Assembly: GCA_017470325.1 (NCBI GenBank)
Contig: JAFUES010000023.1
Location: 1-64,000, forward strand
Source of the DNA: Oscillospiraceae bacterium
GTDB lineage: Bacteria; Bacillota_A; Clostridia; Oscillospirales; Oscillospiraceae
DNA length: 64,000 nt
Direction: 5' to 3'
This document shows positions 45,915 through 54,999 of this stretch, piece by piece. Position 1 is the first letter of the stretch, and every line of letters begins with the position of its first letter. Made by a program: the position numbers and the translations under genes. The notes beneath the pieces are model-generated. The model saw nothing but the letters and a program-made list of their open reading frames with translations. It had not been told where the DNA came from and ran no database searches.

Positions 45915-47192
45915 ATGGAGAACAAGCTGGGCCTCAGAAAATGGCTGACGCTGATCCTGGTAGGGCTGTTCGGACAGTTCGCCTGGACCATCGAAAACAT
46001 GTATTTCAACGTGTTCCTGTATAACACCATCAGCACCGATCCGGGTTACATCGCGGCTATGGTGGGCTGGTCCGCGGCGGCGGCCACGGTGACCACTCTG
46101 CTGATGGGCGCCCTGTCCGACCGGGTGGGCAAGCGCAAGGTCTTCATTGCGGTAGGCTATATCCTCTGGGGCTTCTCCACCGCGGCCTTCGGCTACATCA
46201 CGCCGGAAAACGCCGCCAAGCTGTTCCCGGGGGCCAATGCTGTGGCTGCGGCTGCCACCATGGTGGTGGTGCTGGACTGCGTGATGACCTTCTTCGGCAG
46301 CACGGCCAACGACGGCGCCTTCAACGCCTATGTGACGGATGTGACCACGGCGGATAACCGCGGCCGGGCGGAGAGCGTGCTGGCGATCCTGCCGCTGATC
46401 TCCATGCTGATCATCTTCGGCTTGTTTGACGGCCTGACCCAGCAGGGGAGATGGCGGACTTTCTTCAATATCTTCGGTATCGCTGTGACTGCGGTCGGTA
46501 TCATTTCCCTGTTTTTGGTGCGGGATGAGCCGGGTTTGAAGCCCAGAAAGGACAATTACCTGCAGAACCTGCTCTATGGGCTGCGGCCCGGGGTAATGCG
46601 GGAAAACCCGGATCTGTACCTGTCTCTGGCGGCTTTCTGCCTGTTTTCCGTAGCGGTGCAGGTGTTCTTTCCCTATCTGATCATTTATATCCAGAACTAT
46701 CTTGACATCACGGATTACGCCATCGTGCTGGGTGTGGTACTGATCGTGGCATCGGTGGTGAGTGTGATCTCCGGGCGCTTTATCGACCGCTTCGGCAAGC
46801 TGCGTTTTGCCGTGCCCGCCGCCGCTATCATGCTGCTGGGCCTGATCGGCATGTACTTTGTCCGCAGCAGCCTGGCGGTCATCCTGGCCGGTACGGTGAT
46901 GATGAGCGGCTACATGATGCTTTCAGCGGCCCTCAGCGCCAACATCCGGGACTGGACGCCGGAAGGCAAGGTGGGGCATTTCCAGGGCATTCGCATGATC
47001 TTCGCGGTACTGTTGCCCATGATCATCGGTCCGTCCATCGGCGCCGCTGTGATCCGGGGCAGCGACAGCACCTACATCGACCTGGGCCAGGTGAAAACAG
47101 TACCCACGCCGGGGATCTATCTGGCTGCGGCGGCAGTACTGCTGCTGGTGGCCGTACCGGTGTATCTGCTCAAGAAACGGGAGTCCCGTTAA
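45915..47192 (+). CDS. MFS transporter
   Basis: About 425 residues with ~12 hydrophobic segments. LMGALSDRVGKRKVFI is the MFS loop 2-3 motif, and SGRFIDRFGKLRFAV the matching motif of the second half. The opening resembles sugar-type carriers (SLC45/GPH-like), but the substrate is not clear; the neighbouring peptidase might instead suggest a peptide link. ATG 45915 has GAGAGGGG 6 nt upstream; ATG 45909 has none with suitable spacing. Confidence 0.85.
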   Translation: MENKLGLRKWLTLILVGLFGQFAWTIENMYFNVFLYNTISTDPGYIAAMVGWSAAAATVTTLLMGALSDRVGKRKVFIAVGYILWGFSTAAFGYITPENAAKLFPGANAVAAAATMVVVLDCVMTFFGSTANDGAFNAYVTDVTTADNRGRAESVLAILPLISMLIIFGLFDGLTQQGRWRTFFNIFGIAVTAVGIISLFLVRDEPGLKPRKDNYLQNLLYGLRPGVMRENPDLYLSLAAFCLFSVAVQVFFPYLIIYIQNYLDITDYAIVLGVVLIVASVVSVISGRFIDRFGKLRFAVPAAAIMLLGLIGMYFVRSSLAVILAGTVMMSGYMMLSAALSANIRDWTPEGKVGHFQGIRMIFAVLLPMIIGPSIGAAVIRGSDSTYIDLGQVKTVPTPGIYLAAAAVLLLVAVPVYLLKKRESR

Positions 47193-47228
47193 GTTTACAT
47201 AATTTTTTCTGCATACTGAGAAAAACAG

Positions 47229-47279
47229 AAAAAGACGGAGAAGGATCTCCCTGTTGCCGAGATCCTTCTCCGTCTTTTT
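47229..47279. terminator. Bidirectional terminator, MFS versus ammonia-lyase genes
   Basis: A perfect 21-bp stem (47229-47249 with 47259-47279) with a 9-nt loop and A/T-run ends lies between two convergent genes. Confidence 0.95.
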
Positions 47280-47287
47280 CTGTGAAC

Positions 47288-48490
47288 TTAAGATGCAAGT
47301 ATTTTTTGATAATTCACCGGATCGGTGTCGCCCTCGGTGCTGATCAGCAGAATGCGAGAATCCGCTTCCAGGCCTAAGCCTTCCTTGACCTCTGCCAGAT
47401 CGGGATCGGTCAACAGCCTGGCGGCGACGCCGGCTGTCACAGCGCCGGACTCTCCGGATACGATGCGCGGATCGGTCCCCTCGGGCTTGCCCAGCAGCCG
47501 CATGCCGTGCTCGGCATAGGCGTCGTCACAGGAGATGAAAGCACAAGCTGTTTGCCGCAGGATCTCCCAACCCAGCGTGCAAGGCTCACCGCAGCAGAGA
47601 CCGGCCATGATGCTGTTCATGGGTCCGGTCACGGCATGGAGCTTTCCGTCGTCAGCCAGGGCTGTGCGGAACAGACAGTCTGCGCGATCTGGCTCCACCA
47701 GGATGATCTTCGGGGGATCCTCCGGCCATAGGGATACAAAGTATCCGGCCAGCGCCCCGGCCAAACTGCCCACACCGGCCTGCAGGAACAGATGACTGGG
47801 CCGCTCCGTGCCCATTGCGTCCAATTGTGTACGGATCTCATCGCCCAGAGTGGTATAACCCTGCATGATGGCGGCCGGAATCTCCTCATAGCCCGGCCAG
47901 GCTGTGTCCTGCATCAGGATCCAGCCATGCTTCTCGGCCATCTGGCCCGCGTAACGAACGGCGTCATCATAGTTGAGGTCCGTGATCTCCGCCTCTGCGC
48001 CCTGGGCGCGGATGTTGTTCAGTCTGGCTTCGGCGCTTCCCCGGGGCATGTATACCACGGCACGGCAGCCTAGTTGGCGGGCGGCCCAGGCGACGCCCCG
48101 CCCGTGGTTGCCGTCCGTGGCGGTGACAAAAGTGAGCTGTTCCAGCTCCCGGCGATAGGCATCCGACGTGAGGACCTGAAAGGAATCACGCCCCAGCGTG
48201 ATTCCCAGTCGCTGACAGAGCAGGCGGGCCATGGCAAAGCTGCCACCCAGGGCCTTGAAAGCGTTGAGGCCGAAGCGCTGGGACTCATCCTTTACAAGGA
48301 TCTGCCGGACGTCCAGTGATTTTGCCAGATCCCGCAGATCTACCAGCGGCGTGGGTGTATATCCGGGGAGGCCGGCATGAAAGGAGGCGGCGATCCGCCC
48401 CGCCTCCGGCGATACAAAGGAAGGCAGATTGACCGGCTGCGGCGTCCGATAAACGATGGAAAATCCGGGTTTGATTTCAGGCTTTATCAT
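47288..48490 (-). CDS. dpaL: Diaminopropionate ammonia-lyase
   Basis: A 400-residue fold-type II PLP enzyme. YTPTPLVDLRDLA, KDESQRFGLNAFKALGGS (PLP Lys-79), TDGNHGRGVAWAARQLG and AGVGSLAGALAGY match DpaL/YgeX, which splits 2,3-diaminopropionate into pyruvate and two ammonia. It may also act on serine. ATG 48490 has AGAGGA 6 nt upstream; the longer start at 48508 adds only six residues without an SD. It follows the hydroxyacid oxidase gene but a terminator separates them. Confidence 0.9.
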   Translation of the reverse strand: MIKPEIKPGFSIVYRTPQPVNLPSFVSPEAGRIAASFHAGLPGYTPTPLVDLRDLAKSLDVRQILVKDESQRFGLNAFKALGGSFAMARLLCQRLGITLGRDSFQVLTSDAYRRELEQLTFVTATDGNHGRGVAWAARQLGCRAVVYMPRGSAEARLNNIRAQGAEAEITDLNYDDAVRYAGQMAEKHGWILMQDTAWPGYEEIPAAIMQGYTTLGDEIRTQLDAMGTERPSHLFLQAGVGSLAGALAGYFVSLWPEDPPKIILVEPDRADCLFRTALADDGKLHAVTGPMNSIMAGLCCGEPCTLGWEILRQTACAFISCDDAYAEHGMRLLGKPEGTDPRIVSGESGAVTAGVAARLLTDPDLAEVKEGLGLEADSRILLISTEGDTDPVNYQKILAS

Positions 48491-48513
48491 GGTCGGTCCT
48501 CTTTTCAATCAGA

Positions 48514-48543
48514 ATAAAATGCATCCCCGCGATGAGCGGGGAT
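48514..48543 (-). terminator. Terminator after the hydroxyacid oxidase gene
   Basis: An 8-bp stem (48523-48530 with 48536-48543) is followed on the minus strand by TTTTA after a three-base gap. Confidence 0.7.
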
Positions 48544-48570
48544 ACATTCAGATATAGAGATAAACTCTGC

Positions 48571-49593
48571 TTACTTCTCCAACCAGACCTTGTCACGGGT
48601 GATGTCCTTCAGGGTCGCCGCGCCGCACATGGTCATGGTAGACTTCAGCTCGCCCACGATCTTGTTCATGTAGACGTTGAAGCCCTCTGCCCCGCCGCCG
48701 TAGATGGCGGTGAGGATGGGACGGCCGATCAGCACCGCGTCGGCGCCCAGGGCGATGGCGCGGAACACATCCACACCGGAGCGGATGCCGCCGTCCACGA
48801 TGATGGTGACCCGACCCTTGACCGCAGCGGCGATGGCGGGCAGGACCTCCGCGGTAGAGGGCACGCCGCCCTGTACACGGCCGCCGTGGTTGGAGACCAC
48901 GATGGCGCTGGCGCCGGCTTCCACAGCCTTGAGGGCGCCCGCGGGGGTCATGATTCCCTTGATGATAAAGGGCATGTCGGCATGGTCGATGATCTCGCGC
49001 ATCTCATCCACAGACTTGCTGCCGGCGTTGGGGTTCATGGCCTTCAGGAAGGGGAGGCCCGCGCCGTCCACGTCCATGGCCACGGCAAAGGTCTTGCTGG
49101 CGTTGACCACGTCCAGCTTCTCGAACACGAATTCCTTGTTCCAGGGCTTGATGGTGGGGCAGCCCATGCCGCCCGCCTTGCCCATATCCACCACGGAGGC
49201 CTTCATGATCTCCGGGTCCACGCCGTCGCCGGTGAGGGCCATGACGCCGTATTCCGCGGCGGCCTTGATGAGGATGGCGTTGTACTGCTGGTCGTTGTAT
49301 TTGTCGCCGTAGTGCATGGGCAGAGCACCCAGAGGTGCCGCGAAGATGGGAGCGGAGAAGGTGTGACCGAACATCTCAAAGGAGATATCGGGATCCACAT
49401 TGGGACACAGGGTGTCCATGTTGACAAAGACTTCCTGCCATTTGTCAAAGTTCCGGGCGGCCACATTGCCGGGGACCTTGCTGCCCGGGCCGGGCATGGC
49501 GTTGCCGCAGGCGCGGCCGTTGCAGACGGGGCAGGCCTTGCAGTAGGGGCCGATGCACTCACGCGCAGCGGCGAGGATCTCATTGTAATCCAT
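48571..49593 (-). CDS. FMN-dependent alpha-hydroxy-acid oxidase family protein with N-terminal Cys cluster
   Basis: A 340-residue TIM-barrel protein. APIFAAPLGALPMHYGD, FIIKGIMTPAGALKAVEAGA, VVSNHGGRVQGGVPSTAEVL (catalytic His/Arg region) and IIVDGGIRSGVDVFRAIALGADAVLIGRP are typical of LldD/glycolate oxidase enzymes, which oxidise L-2-hydroxyacids with FMN. The first 30 residues hold Cys-13, -18, -21, -24 and -29, suggesting an iron-sulfur or zinc site, which classical members lack. In an anaerobe it probably passes electrons to a carrier rather than to oxygen. Confidence 0.85.
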   Translation of the reverse strand: MDYNEILAAARECIGPYCKACPVCNGRACGNAMPGPGSKVPGNVAARNFDKWQEVFVNMDTLCPNVDPDISFEMFGHTFSAPIFAAPLGALPMHYGDKYNDQQYNAILIKAAAEYGVMALTGDGVDPEIMKASVVDMGKAGGMGCPTIKPWNKEFVFEKLDVVNASKTFAVAMDVDGAGLPFLKAMNPNAGSKSVDEMREIIDHADMPFIIKGIMTPAGALKAVEAGASAIVVSNHGGRVQGGVPSTAEVLPAIAAAVKGRVTIIVDGGIRSGVDVFRAIALGADAVLIGRPILTAIYGGGAEGFNVYMNKIVGELKSTMTMCGAATLKDITRDKVWLEK

Positions 49594-49653
49594 GTTCGTT
49601 ATCTCCTTGTGAATGTATTTTTGAATGGATCTGATACTGCTATTATTGACGAA

Positions 49654-50553
49654 TTATGCTTCGATGTCAAGCCCGGTATAGTCAAAATCCGGAATCATTT
49701 CCCCGGTGGCGGAGGCGGGCTCCTGCCAGTAGCCGTCGGCAATGCCGCGGCGCTGCATGTAGCTTACCAGCCGGTCGTTGGTCTCACTGTCGATGGGGGA
49801 GCACAGCTCGGGAAAACGCTCCAGCCCCGGCATGGGGGTATACTGGCTCATGAGAGAGAACAGTACGCTGCCCTGTGGGAATTCCTCCGCCGCGAAATCG
49901 ATCACATCCATGGCGTTCATATCCTGCCCCGGCAAAATCAAATGCCGGATCAGGACGCCCGACTGCAGGAGCCCCTCGTCGTCCAGCACATAGGGACCCC
50001 GCTGGCGGAACATCTCGAGAATGGCCGCCGCTGCGATCTGCGGATAGTCCGCCGCAGCAGAGTAGCGCCTGGCGGGTTCGCTTTTCCAATATTTCATGTC
50101 CGGCATGTAGACCTGGACCAGTCCCTCCAGCATGCGCAGCGTCTCCACGCTCTCATAGCCGGAGCTGTTCCAAACCACCGGGATGCCCAGGTCCAGCCCG
50201 TCCAGGGCCTGGGCGATGGCCCGGACAAAGTGACTGGGGGTGACCAGGTCAATGTTGTGTACGCCCTGATCCCGCAGGCGCAGCATCAGATCCCGCAGCT
50301 CTTGAACGGTCAGGGTACGTCCGTCGCCGCCCCGGCTGATCTCCCGGTTCTGACAGAAGACGCAGCGCAGATTGCAGCCGGTGAAGAAGATGGTACCGGC
50401 GCCGCGACTGCCGCTGATACAGGGCTCCTCCCCAAGGTGAGGGGCGGCGCGGATGACCCGGGGCAGAGCGGGACTGGCACAAAACCCGCCGGCCCGGTCA
50501 TCGCTTCGCACAGCGCCGCAGCGGCGGGGACAATCGTTGCAGATGTATTCCAT
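49654..50553 (-). CDS. Radical SAM protein, PflA-like (AmmeMemoRadiSam/pyruvate formate-lyase activase type)
   Basis: About 299 residues. An N-terminal Cys-rich segment (CNDCPRRCGA) precedes the SAM cluster motif FFTGCNLRCVFCQNREIS, then VTPSHFVRAIAQAL and VYMPDMKYW, a combination seen in putative PflA-like radical SAM proteins of unknown target. A glycyl radical enzyme is not adjacent. ATG 50553 with GAGG 8 nt upstream is preferred over a start 19 codons earlier, whose extension is hydrophobic and unlike the family. Confidence 0.85.
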   Translation of the reverse strand: MEYICNDCPRRCGAVRSDDRAGGFCASPALPRVIRAAPHLGEEPCISGSRGAGTIFFTGCNLRCVFCQNREISRGGDGRTLTVQELRDLMLRLRDQGVHNIDLVTPSHFVRAIAQALDGLDLGIPVVWNSSGYESVETLRMLEGLVQVYMPDMKYWKSEPARRYSAAADYPQIAAAAILEMFRQRGPYVLDDEGLLQSGVLIRHLILPGQDMNAMDVIDFAAEEFPQGSVLFSLMSQYTPMPGLERFPELCSPIDSETNDRLVSYMQRRGIADGYWQEPASATGEMIPDFDYTGLDIEA

Positions 50554-50784
50554 CCCGGAAACCTCATAAAACCAGAAATTGATGAAAAAATGACATATAC
50601 AAAATGACAAGAAAGGGGGCGTTTACAGGGCTGATTATAACGCAGATTTGTCTAATATGCAAGAAATCACAAAAAACGGAAAAAAGTGCATGATTTTTTT
50701 GATTTTTGTGCTAATATGTTATGGAACCGGATAAAGTAATAACAAAACCCAGTCCGGCGCAAGCGTAGATCCGGAGGTGGTTTC

Positions 50785-51264
50785 GTGCTGGATATCGTGT
50801 TGGTGGAGCCGGAGATCCCTCACAATACCGGGGCCATCGCCCGTACCTGTGCCGTTACCGGAGCAAGGCTCCATCTCATCAAGCCCCTGGGCTTTGACAT
50901 TTCGGACAAGGCGGTCAAACGCTGTGGGCTGGACTACTGGTATCTGGTGGACCTGTCCGTGTATGAGAACCTGGACGAGTACTTTGCGAAGAACGGGGAC
51001 CAAAATCTTTTCCTGGCTACCACCAAGGCGCCCCGGCCCTATCATGAGGCGGATATGAGCGGCGATGTGACGCTGATGTTCGGCAAGGAGACGGCGGGTC
51101 TGCCCCAGTGGCTGCGGGAAAAGTACCGCGACCGATGTATCCGCATCCCCATGCGCGATGAGGCGCGCAGCCTGAATCTCTCCAATTCTGTGGCGATCCT
51201 TGCCTATGAGGCACTGCGCCAGCAGGGCTTTCCGGGCCTGCTGGAAACAGGCTCCATGGCTTGA
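50785..51264 (+). CDS. trmL: tRNA (cytidine/uridine-34-2'-O)-methyltransferase
   Basis: A 159-residue SPOUT methyltransferase. LVEPEIPHNTGAIARTCAVTG at the N-terminus and the knot motif LMFGKETAGLP with IPMRDEARSLNLSNSVAI match TrmL, which methylates the wobble base of tRNA-Leu. It begins with GTG, supported by GGAGGTGG upstream. pgk starts 36 bp later. The 230-bp gap to the divergent radical SAM gene is AT-rich and holds no clear gene or RNA. Confidence 0.94.
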   Translation: MLDIVLVEPEIPHNTGAIARTCAVTGARLHLIKPLGFDISDKAVKRCGLDYWYLVDLSVYENLDEYFAKNGDQNLFLATTKAPRPYHEADMSGDVTLMFGKETAGLPQWLREKYRDRCIRIPMRDEARSLNLSNSVAILAYEALRQQGFPGLLETGSMA

Positions 51265-51300
51265 TTTTGATATTGTATATTATTTTTAGGAGGATATAGC

Positions 51301-52491
51301 ATGAACTACAACAAGAAAACCATTTATGATGTTGACGTGAAGGGCAAGAAGGTCCTGCTCCGCTGCGATTTCAACGTTCCCCAGAACAAGGAGACCGGCG
51401 AGATCACCAGCGACAAGCGTATCGTTGCCGCTATTCCCACGATCAAATACCTGCTGGAGCAGGGCGCCGCTGTGATCGCCTGCTCTCATCTGGGCAAGCC
51501 CAAGGGCGAGTGGAAGACCAAGCTGACGCTGGCCCCCGTTGCCAAGCGTCTGTCTGAGCTGCTGGGCCAGGAGGTCATCTTCGCCGCCGATATCATCGGT
51601 GAGGACGCCCAGGCCAAGGCCGCTGCGCTGCAGCCCGGCCAGATCCTGCTTCTGGAGAACCTGCGGTTCGATATCCGCGAGGAGAAGAACGGCGCTGACT
51701 TTGCCAAGGCTCTGGCCGACATGGCCGAGATCTTCGTGTCCGACGCCTTCGGCACCGTGCACCGCGCCCACGCCTCCACCGCCGGTGTTGCCGCCTACCT
51801 GCCCGCTTATTCCGGTCTGCTGGTAGATAAGGAGCTGTCCATCATGGGCAAGGCCCTGGACGATCCCAAGCGTCCCTTCGTGGCGGTCCTGGGCGGCGCC
51901 AAGGTCTCCGACAAGATCGCCGTCATCAACAACCTCCTGGAGAAGGCCGACACCATCATCATCGGCGGCGGCATGGCTTATACCTTCATCAAGGCCCAGG
52001 GCTTTGAGATCGGCAAGTCCCTGCTGGAGGCTGACCGTCTGGACTATGCCAAGGATATGATTGCCAAGGCTGCGGACAAGGGTGTGAAGTTCCTGCTGCC
52101 CATCGACCATCTCTGCGCCGCGGAGTTTGCCGCGGACGCCGAGGCTGTTCTGGCCGAGGGCAACATCCCCGAGGATCTGATGGGTATGGATATCGGCCCC
52201 AAGACCGCCGAGCTGTTTGCCGCGGCTGTGAAGGGCGCCGGTACCATCGTGTGGAACGGGCCCATGGGCGTGTTCGAGTTCGATAAGTTCGCCGGCGGCA
52301 CCAAGGCCATGGCCAAGGCCCTGGCCGAGTCCGGCGCAGTCACCATCGTAGGCGGCGGCGATTCCGCCTCTGCTGTGGAAAAGCTGGGCTTTGCCGATAA
52401 GATCACCCACATCTCCACCGGCGGCGGCGCTTCCCTGGAGTTCCTGGAAGGCAAGGAGCTGCCGGGCGTGGCCTGCCTGCTGGATAAGTAA
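51301..52491 (+). CDS. pgk: Phosphoglycerate kinase
   Basis: A 396-residue enzyme. [38 protein letters not shown] and the C-terminal [34 protein letters not shown] are diagnostic. It makes ATP from 1,3-bisphosphoglycerate in glycolysis. AGGAGG precedes the ATG. The codon use is strongly biased to C-ending codons, consistent with high expression. No gapdh gene precedes it. Confidence 0.98.
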   Translation: MNYNKKTIYDVDVKGKKVLLRCDFNVPQNKETGEITSDKRIVAAIPTIKYLLEQGAAVIACSHLGKPKGEWKTKLTLAPVAKRLSELLGQEVIFAADIIGEDAQAKAAALQPGQILLLENLRFDIREEKNGADFAKALADMAEIFVSDAFGTVHRAHASTAGVAAYLPAYSGLLVDKELSIMGKALDDPKRPFVAVLGGAKVSDKIAVINNLLEKADTIIIGGGMAYTFIKAQGFEIGKSLLEADRLDYAKDMIAKAADKGVKFLLPIDHLCAAEFAADAEAVLAEGNIPEDLMGMDIGPKTAELFAAAVKGAGTIVWNGPMGVFEFDKFAGGTKAMAKALAESGAVTIVGGGDSASAVEKLGFADKITHISTGGGASLEFLEGKELPGVACLLDK

Positions 52492-52496
52492 CGTCA

Positions 52497-52562
52497 AAAG
52501 AATACTGTAAGGTCATGGAATTGTGCTCTGCACAGTTCCATTGACCGACAGCATTCTTTTTC
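52497..52562 (+). terminator. Long imperfect terminator hairpin after pgk
   Basis: The two ~30-nt arms pair in five blocks (8, 4, 5, 4 and 4 bp) separated by small mismatches around a 3-nt loop, ending in five T. It may attenuate rather than fully separate pgk from tpiA. Confidence 0.75.
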
Positions 52563-52568
52563 CTCCGT

Positions 52569-52601
52569 CACAGCAAACCCACGTTGTTGGGCTTTGCTGT
52601 G
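52569..52601 (+). promoter_or_regulatory. Stem-loop in the tpiA leader
   Basis: A 9-bp stem (52569-52577 with 52593-52601) extended by 4 bp after one bulge, without a T run. It lies 38 bp before the tpiA start and could stabilise the tpiA-gpmI mRNA. Confidence 0.5.
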
Positions 52602-52639
52602 AGAAAAAGGTAAATTAGAATTGGATTGGAGATAAAAAC

Positions 52640-53413
52640 ATGAACAGAAAGTATCGCAAGACCGTTATTGCCGGCAACTGGAAGATGAATATGCTCGCCT
52701 CCCAGATCAAGCCCTTTATGGAAGAACTGAAGGCGAACCTGCCCAAGGCGCGCAGCTGCGACGTGGTGCTCTGCGCCCCCGCCGTTATGGTCCCCGCCAT
52801 GATCAAGGCCGGTAAGGACTGCAAGGTCGCCGCCGGCGCCCAGGACGTGTCCAAGTTCGACAAGGGCGCTTACACCGGTGAGATTTCCGCCGAGCAGCTG
52901 GCGGATGTGGGCGCCAAGTACTGCATCGTCGGCCACTCCGAGCGCCGCCAGTATCACGGCGAAGACGATATGCTCATCAATGCCAAGGCGAAGGCCCTGC
53001 TGGAAAAGGGCATCATCCCCATCATCTGCGTGGGCGAGAGCCTGGAGCAGCGGGAGATGGACCTGACCATGGAGTATGTGGCTTACCAGGTCAAGGCCGC
53101 CCTCAGCGGCATCAGCGCTGCGCAGCTGCGCCGCTGCATCATCGCCTATGAGCCCATCTGGGCCATCGGTACCGGCAAGACCGCTACCGCCGAGCAGGCC
53201 CAGGAGGTCTGCGAGGGCATCCGCACCGTGATCCGCAAGATCTACGGCGCCCGTCCCGCCCGTGCCGTCAGCATCCTCTACGGCGGCAGCATGAACGCCA
53301 AGAACGCGGCTGAGCTGCTGGCCCAGCCCGATATCGACGGCGGCCTCATCGGCGGCGCGTCTCTCAAGCCTGTGGACTTTGCCGCGATCGTTGCCGCTAC
53401 GGCCCAGGAGTGA
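52640..53413 (+). CDS. tpiA: Triose-phosphate isomerase
   Basis: A 257-residue TIM barrel. IAGNWKMNM (Asn/Lys), GHSERR (catalytic His) and AYEPIWAIGTGKTA (catalytic Glu) are all present, with the phosphate loop YGGSMNAKNAAELL. It interconverts dihydroxyacetone phosphate and glyceraldehyde-3-phosphate. gpmI begins 6 bp later, forming pgk-tpiA-gpmI. Confidence 0.98.
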   Translation: MNRKYRKTVIAGNWKMNMLASQIKPFMEELKANLPKARSCDVVLCAPAVMVPAMIKAGKDCKVAAGAQDVSKFDKGAYTGEISAEQLADVGAKYCIVGHSERRQYHGEDDMLINAKAKALLEKGIIPIICVGESLEQREMDLTMEYVAYQVKAALSGISAAQLRRCIIAYEPIWAIGTGKTATAEQAQEVCEGIRTVIRKIYGARPARAVSILYGGSMNAKNAAELLAQPDIDGGLIGGASLKPVDFAAIVAATAQE

Positions 53414-53419
53414 TCCTGC

Positions 53420-54931
53420 ATGAAAAAAGCGGTTTTTATCATTCTTGACGGCTTTGGCATTGCCCCGCCCACCGCAGGCAACGCCATCGCCCAGGCGAAA
53501 AAGCCGAATCTGGATCAGCTCTTTTCTCAGTACCCCTGCACCCAGTTGCAGGCCTCCGGCCTGGACGTGGGTCTGCCAGAGGGGCAGATGGGCAACTCCG
53601 AGGTGGGACACACCAATATCGGCGCCGGCCGGGTGGTGTTCCAGATCCTGCCCAAGATGAGCCAGGAGATCAAGAACGGCAAGTTCTTTGAAAACCCGGT
53701 CTATATCAAGGCTATGGAGGATGCCAAGGCAAACGGCAAGGCGCTGCATGTGCTGGGCCTGCTGTCCGACGGCGGCGTCCACAGCCATATCGACCACATC
53801 TTCGGCATTTTGGATATGGCCAAGATGCGGGGCGTAGAGAAGGTTTACGTCCACTGCTTCCTGGACGGGCGCGACGTGGCGCCCACCAGCGGCGCGGGCT
53901 TTGTGGCCCGGCTGCATGAGAAATGCCGGGAGCTGGGCAATGCGAAGATCGCCACCATCCAGGGGCGTTTTTACGGCATGGACCGTGATAAGCGCTGGGA
54001 CCGGGTGGAAGCCGGTTACAACGCCATCGTCTGCGGCGAGGGCGTGCAGGATCCCGATCCCGTCCACGCGGTGGAGGACAGCTACGCCCAGGATGTGACC
54101 GATGAATTCGTTAAGCCTGTGGTGGTCGATCCCGAAGGCGTCATCGAGCCGGGGGACAGCGTGATCTTCATGAATTTCCGGCCTGACCGGGCCCGGGAAA
54201 TGACCTGGGCGCTGAATCTGCCGGACTTTGACGGCTTCCAGCGCAAAAAGGTGGTCTGCCCGCTGTCCTATGTGTGCACCGCCCAGTATGACGAGGCGCT
54301 GCCCCTGCCTATTGCCTATCCGCCTGAGGTCATTGAGAACACGCTGGGCGACTATATCAGTGCCCATGGTCTCAAGCAGTTCCGCGTGGCCGAGACTGAG
54401 AAGTACGCCCACGTGACCTTCTTCTTCAACGGCGGCGTAGAGCGGGTCTGCGAAGGAGAAGAGCGCTGCCTGGTGCCCTCTCCCAAGGAGTACGCCACCT
54501 ACGATCTGATCCCCCAGATGAGTGCGGAGAAGGTCGCCGACAAGGTGGTGGAGGCTATCGCTTCCGAGCAGTACGCGCTGATCGTCTGCAACTTTGCCAA
54601 CTGCGACATGGTGGGCCACACCGGCGTCATGGAAGCCGCCGTCAAGGCGGTGGAGACCGTGGACGGTTGCATGGGCCGCATCATTGCCGAGGTGGAAAAG
54701 CATGAGGATGTGGTGCTGCTGGTCACCGCTGACCACGGCAACGCCGACTGCATGTTCGACGAGACCGGCAAGGTTAACACCGCCCACACCACCAACCCCG
54801 TTCCTTTCTGCGTGCGGGAGAGCGGGATCGAGCTCAAGCCCGGCCGTCTGGCCGACATCGCCCCCACGATTCTGAAGCTGATGGGGCTGGAGCAGCCCGC
54901 CGAAATGACCGGCGAGTGCCTGGTGAAATAA
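53420..54931 (+). CDS. gpmI: 2,3-bisphosphoglycerate-independent phosphoglycerate mutase
   Basis: A 503-residue metalloenzyme. VFIILDGFGIAPP supplies the first metal Asp, GQMGNSEVGHTNIGAGR contains the catalytic Ser, and VTADHGNADCM and TAHTTNPVPF hold metal ligands in the C-terminal part. It converts 3- to 2-phosphoglycerate using manganese. Enolase is not adjacent; a terminator follows instead. Confidence 0.98.
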   Translation: MKKAVFIILDGFGIAPPTAGNAIAQAKKPNLDQLFSQYPCTQLQASGLDVGLPEGQMGNSEVGHTNIGAGRVVFQILPKMSQEIKNGKFFENPVYIKAMEDAKANGKALHVLGLLSDGGVHSHIDHIFGILDMAKMRGVEKVYVHCFLDGRDVAPTSGAGFVARLHEKCRELGNAKIATIQGRFYGMDRDKRWDRVEAGYNAIVCGEGVQDPDPVHAVEDSYAQDVTDEFVKPVVVDPEGVIEPGDSVIFMNFRPDRAREMTWALNLPDFDGFQRKKVVCPLSYVCTAQYDEALPLPIAYPPEVIENTLGDYISAHGLKQFRVAETEKYAHVTFFFNGGVERVCEGEERCLVPSPKEYATYDLIPQMSAEKVADKVVEAIASEQYALIVCNFANCDMVGHTGVMEAAVKAVETVDGCMGRIIAEVEKHEDVVLLVTADHGNADCMFDETGKVNTAHTTNPVPFCVRESGIELKPGRLADIAPTILKLMGLEQPAEMTGECLVK

Positions 54932-54944
54932 AACGATCGATCCG

Positions 54945-54981
54945 GCAGGTCCACGGTTTGTCTGTGGACCTGCTGTTTTTT
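54945..54981 (+). terminator. Terminator after gpmI
   Basis: A perfect 10-bp stem (54945-54954 with 54964-54973) is followed by TGTTTTTT. Confidence 0.92.
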
Positions 54982-54999
54982 AAGTGGGAGGAGCTTTCT

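Noticed and set aside
52568..54787. Long minus-strand open frame (~740 codons) opposite tpiA and gpmI
   Set aside because: Antisense shadow with low-complexity His/Gly/Leu composition and no recognisable domain.
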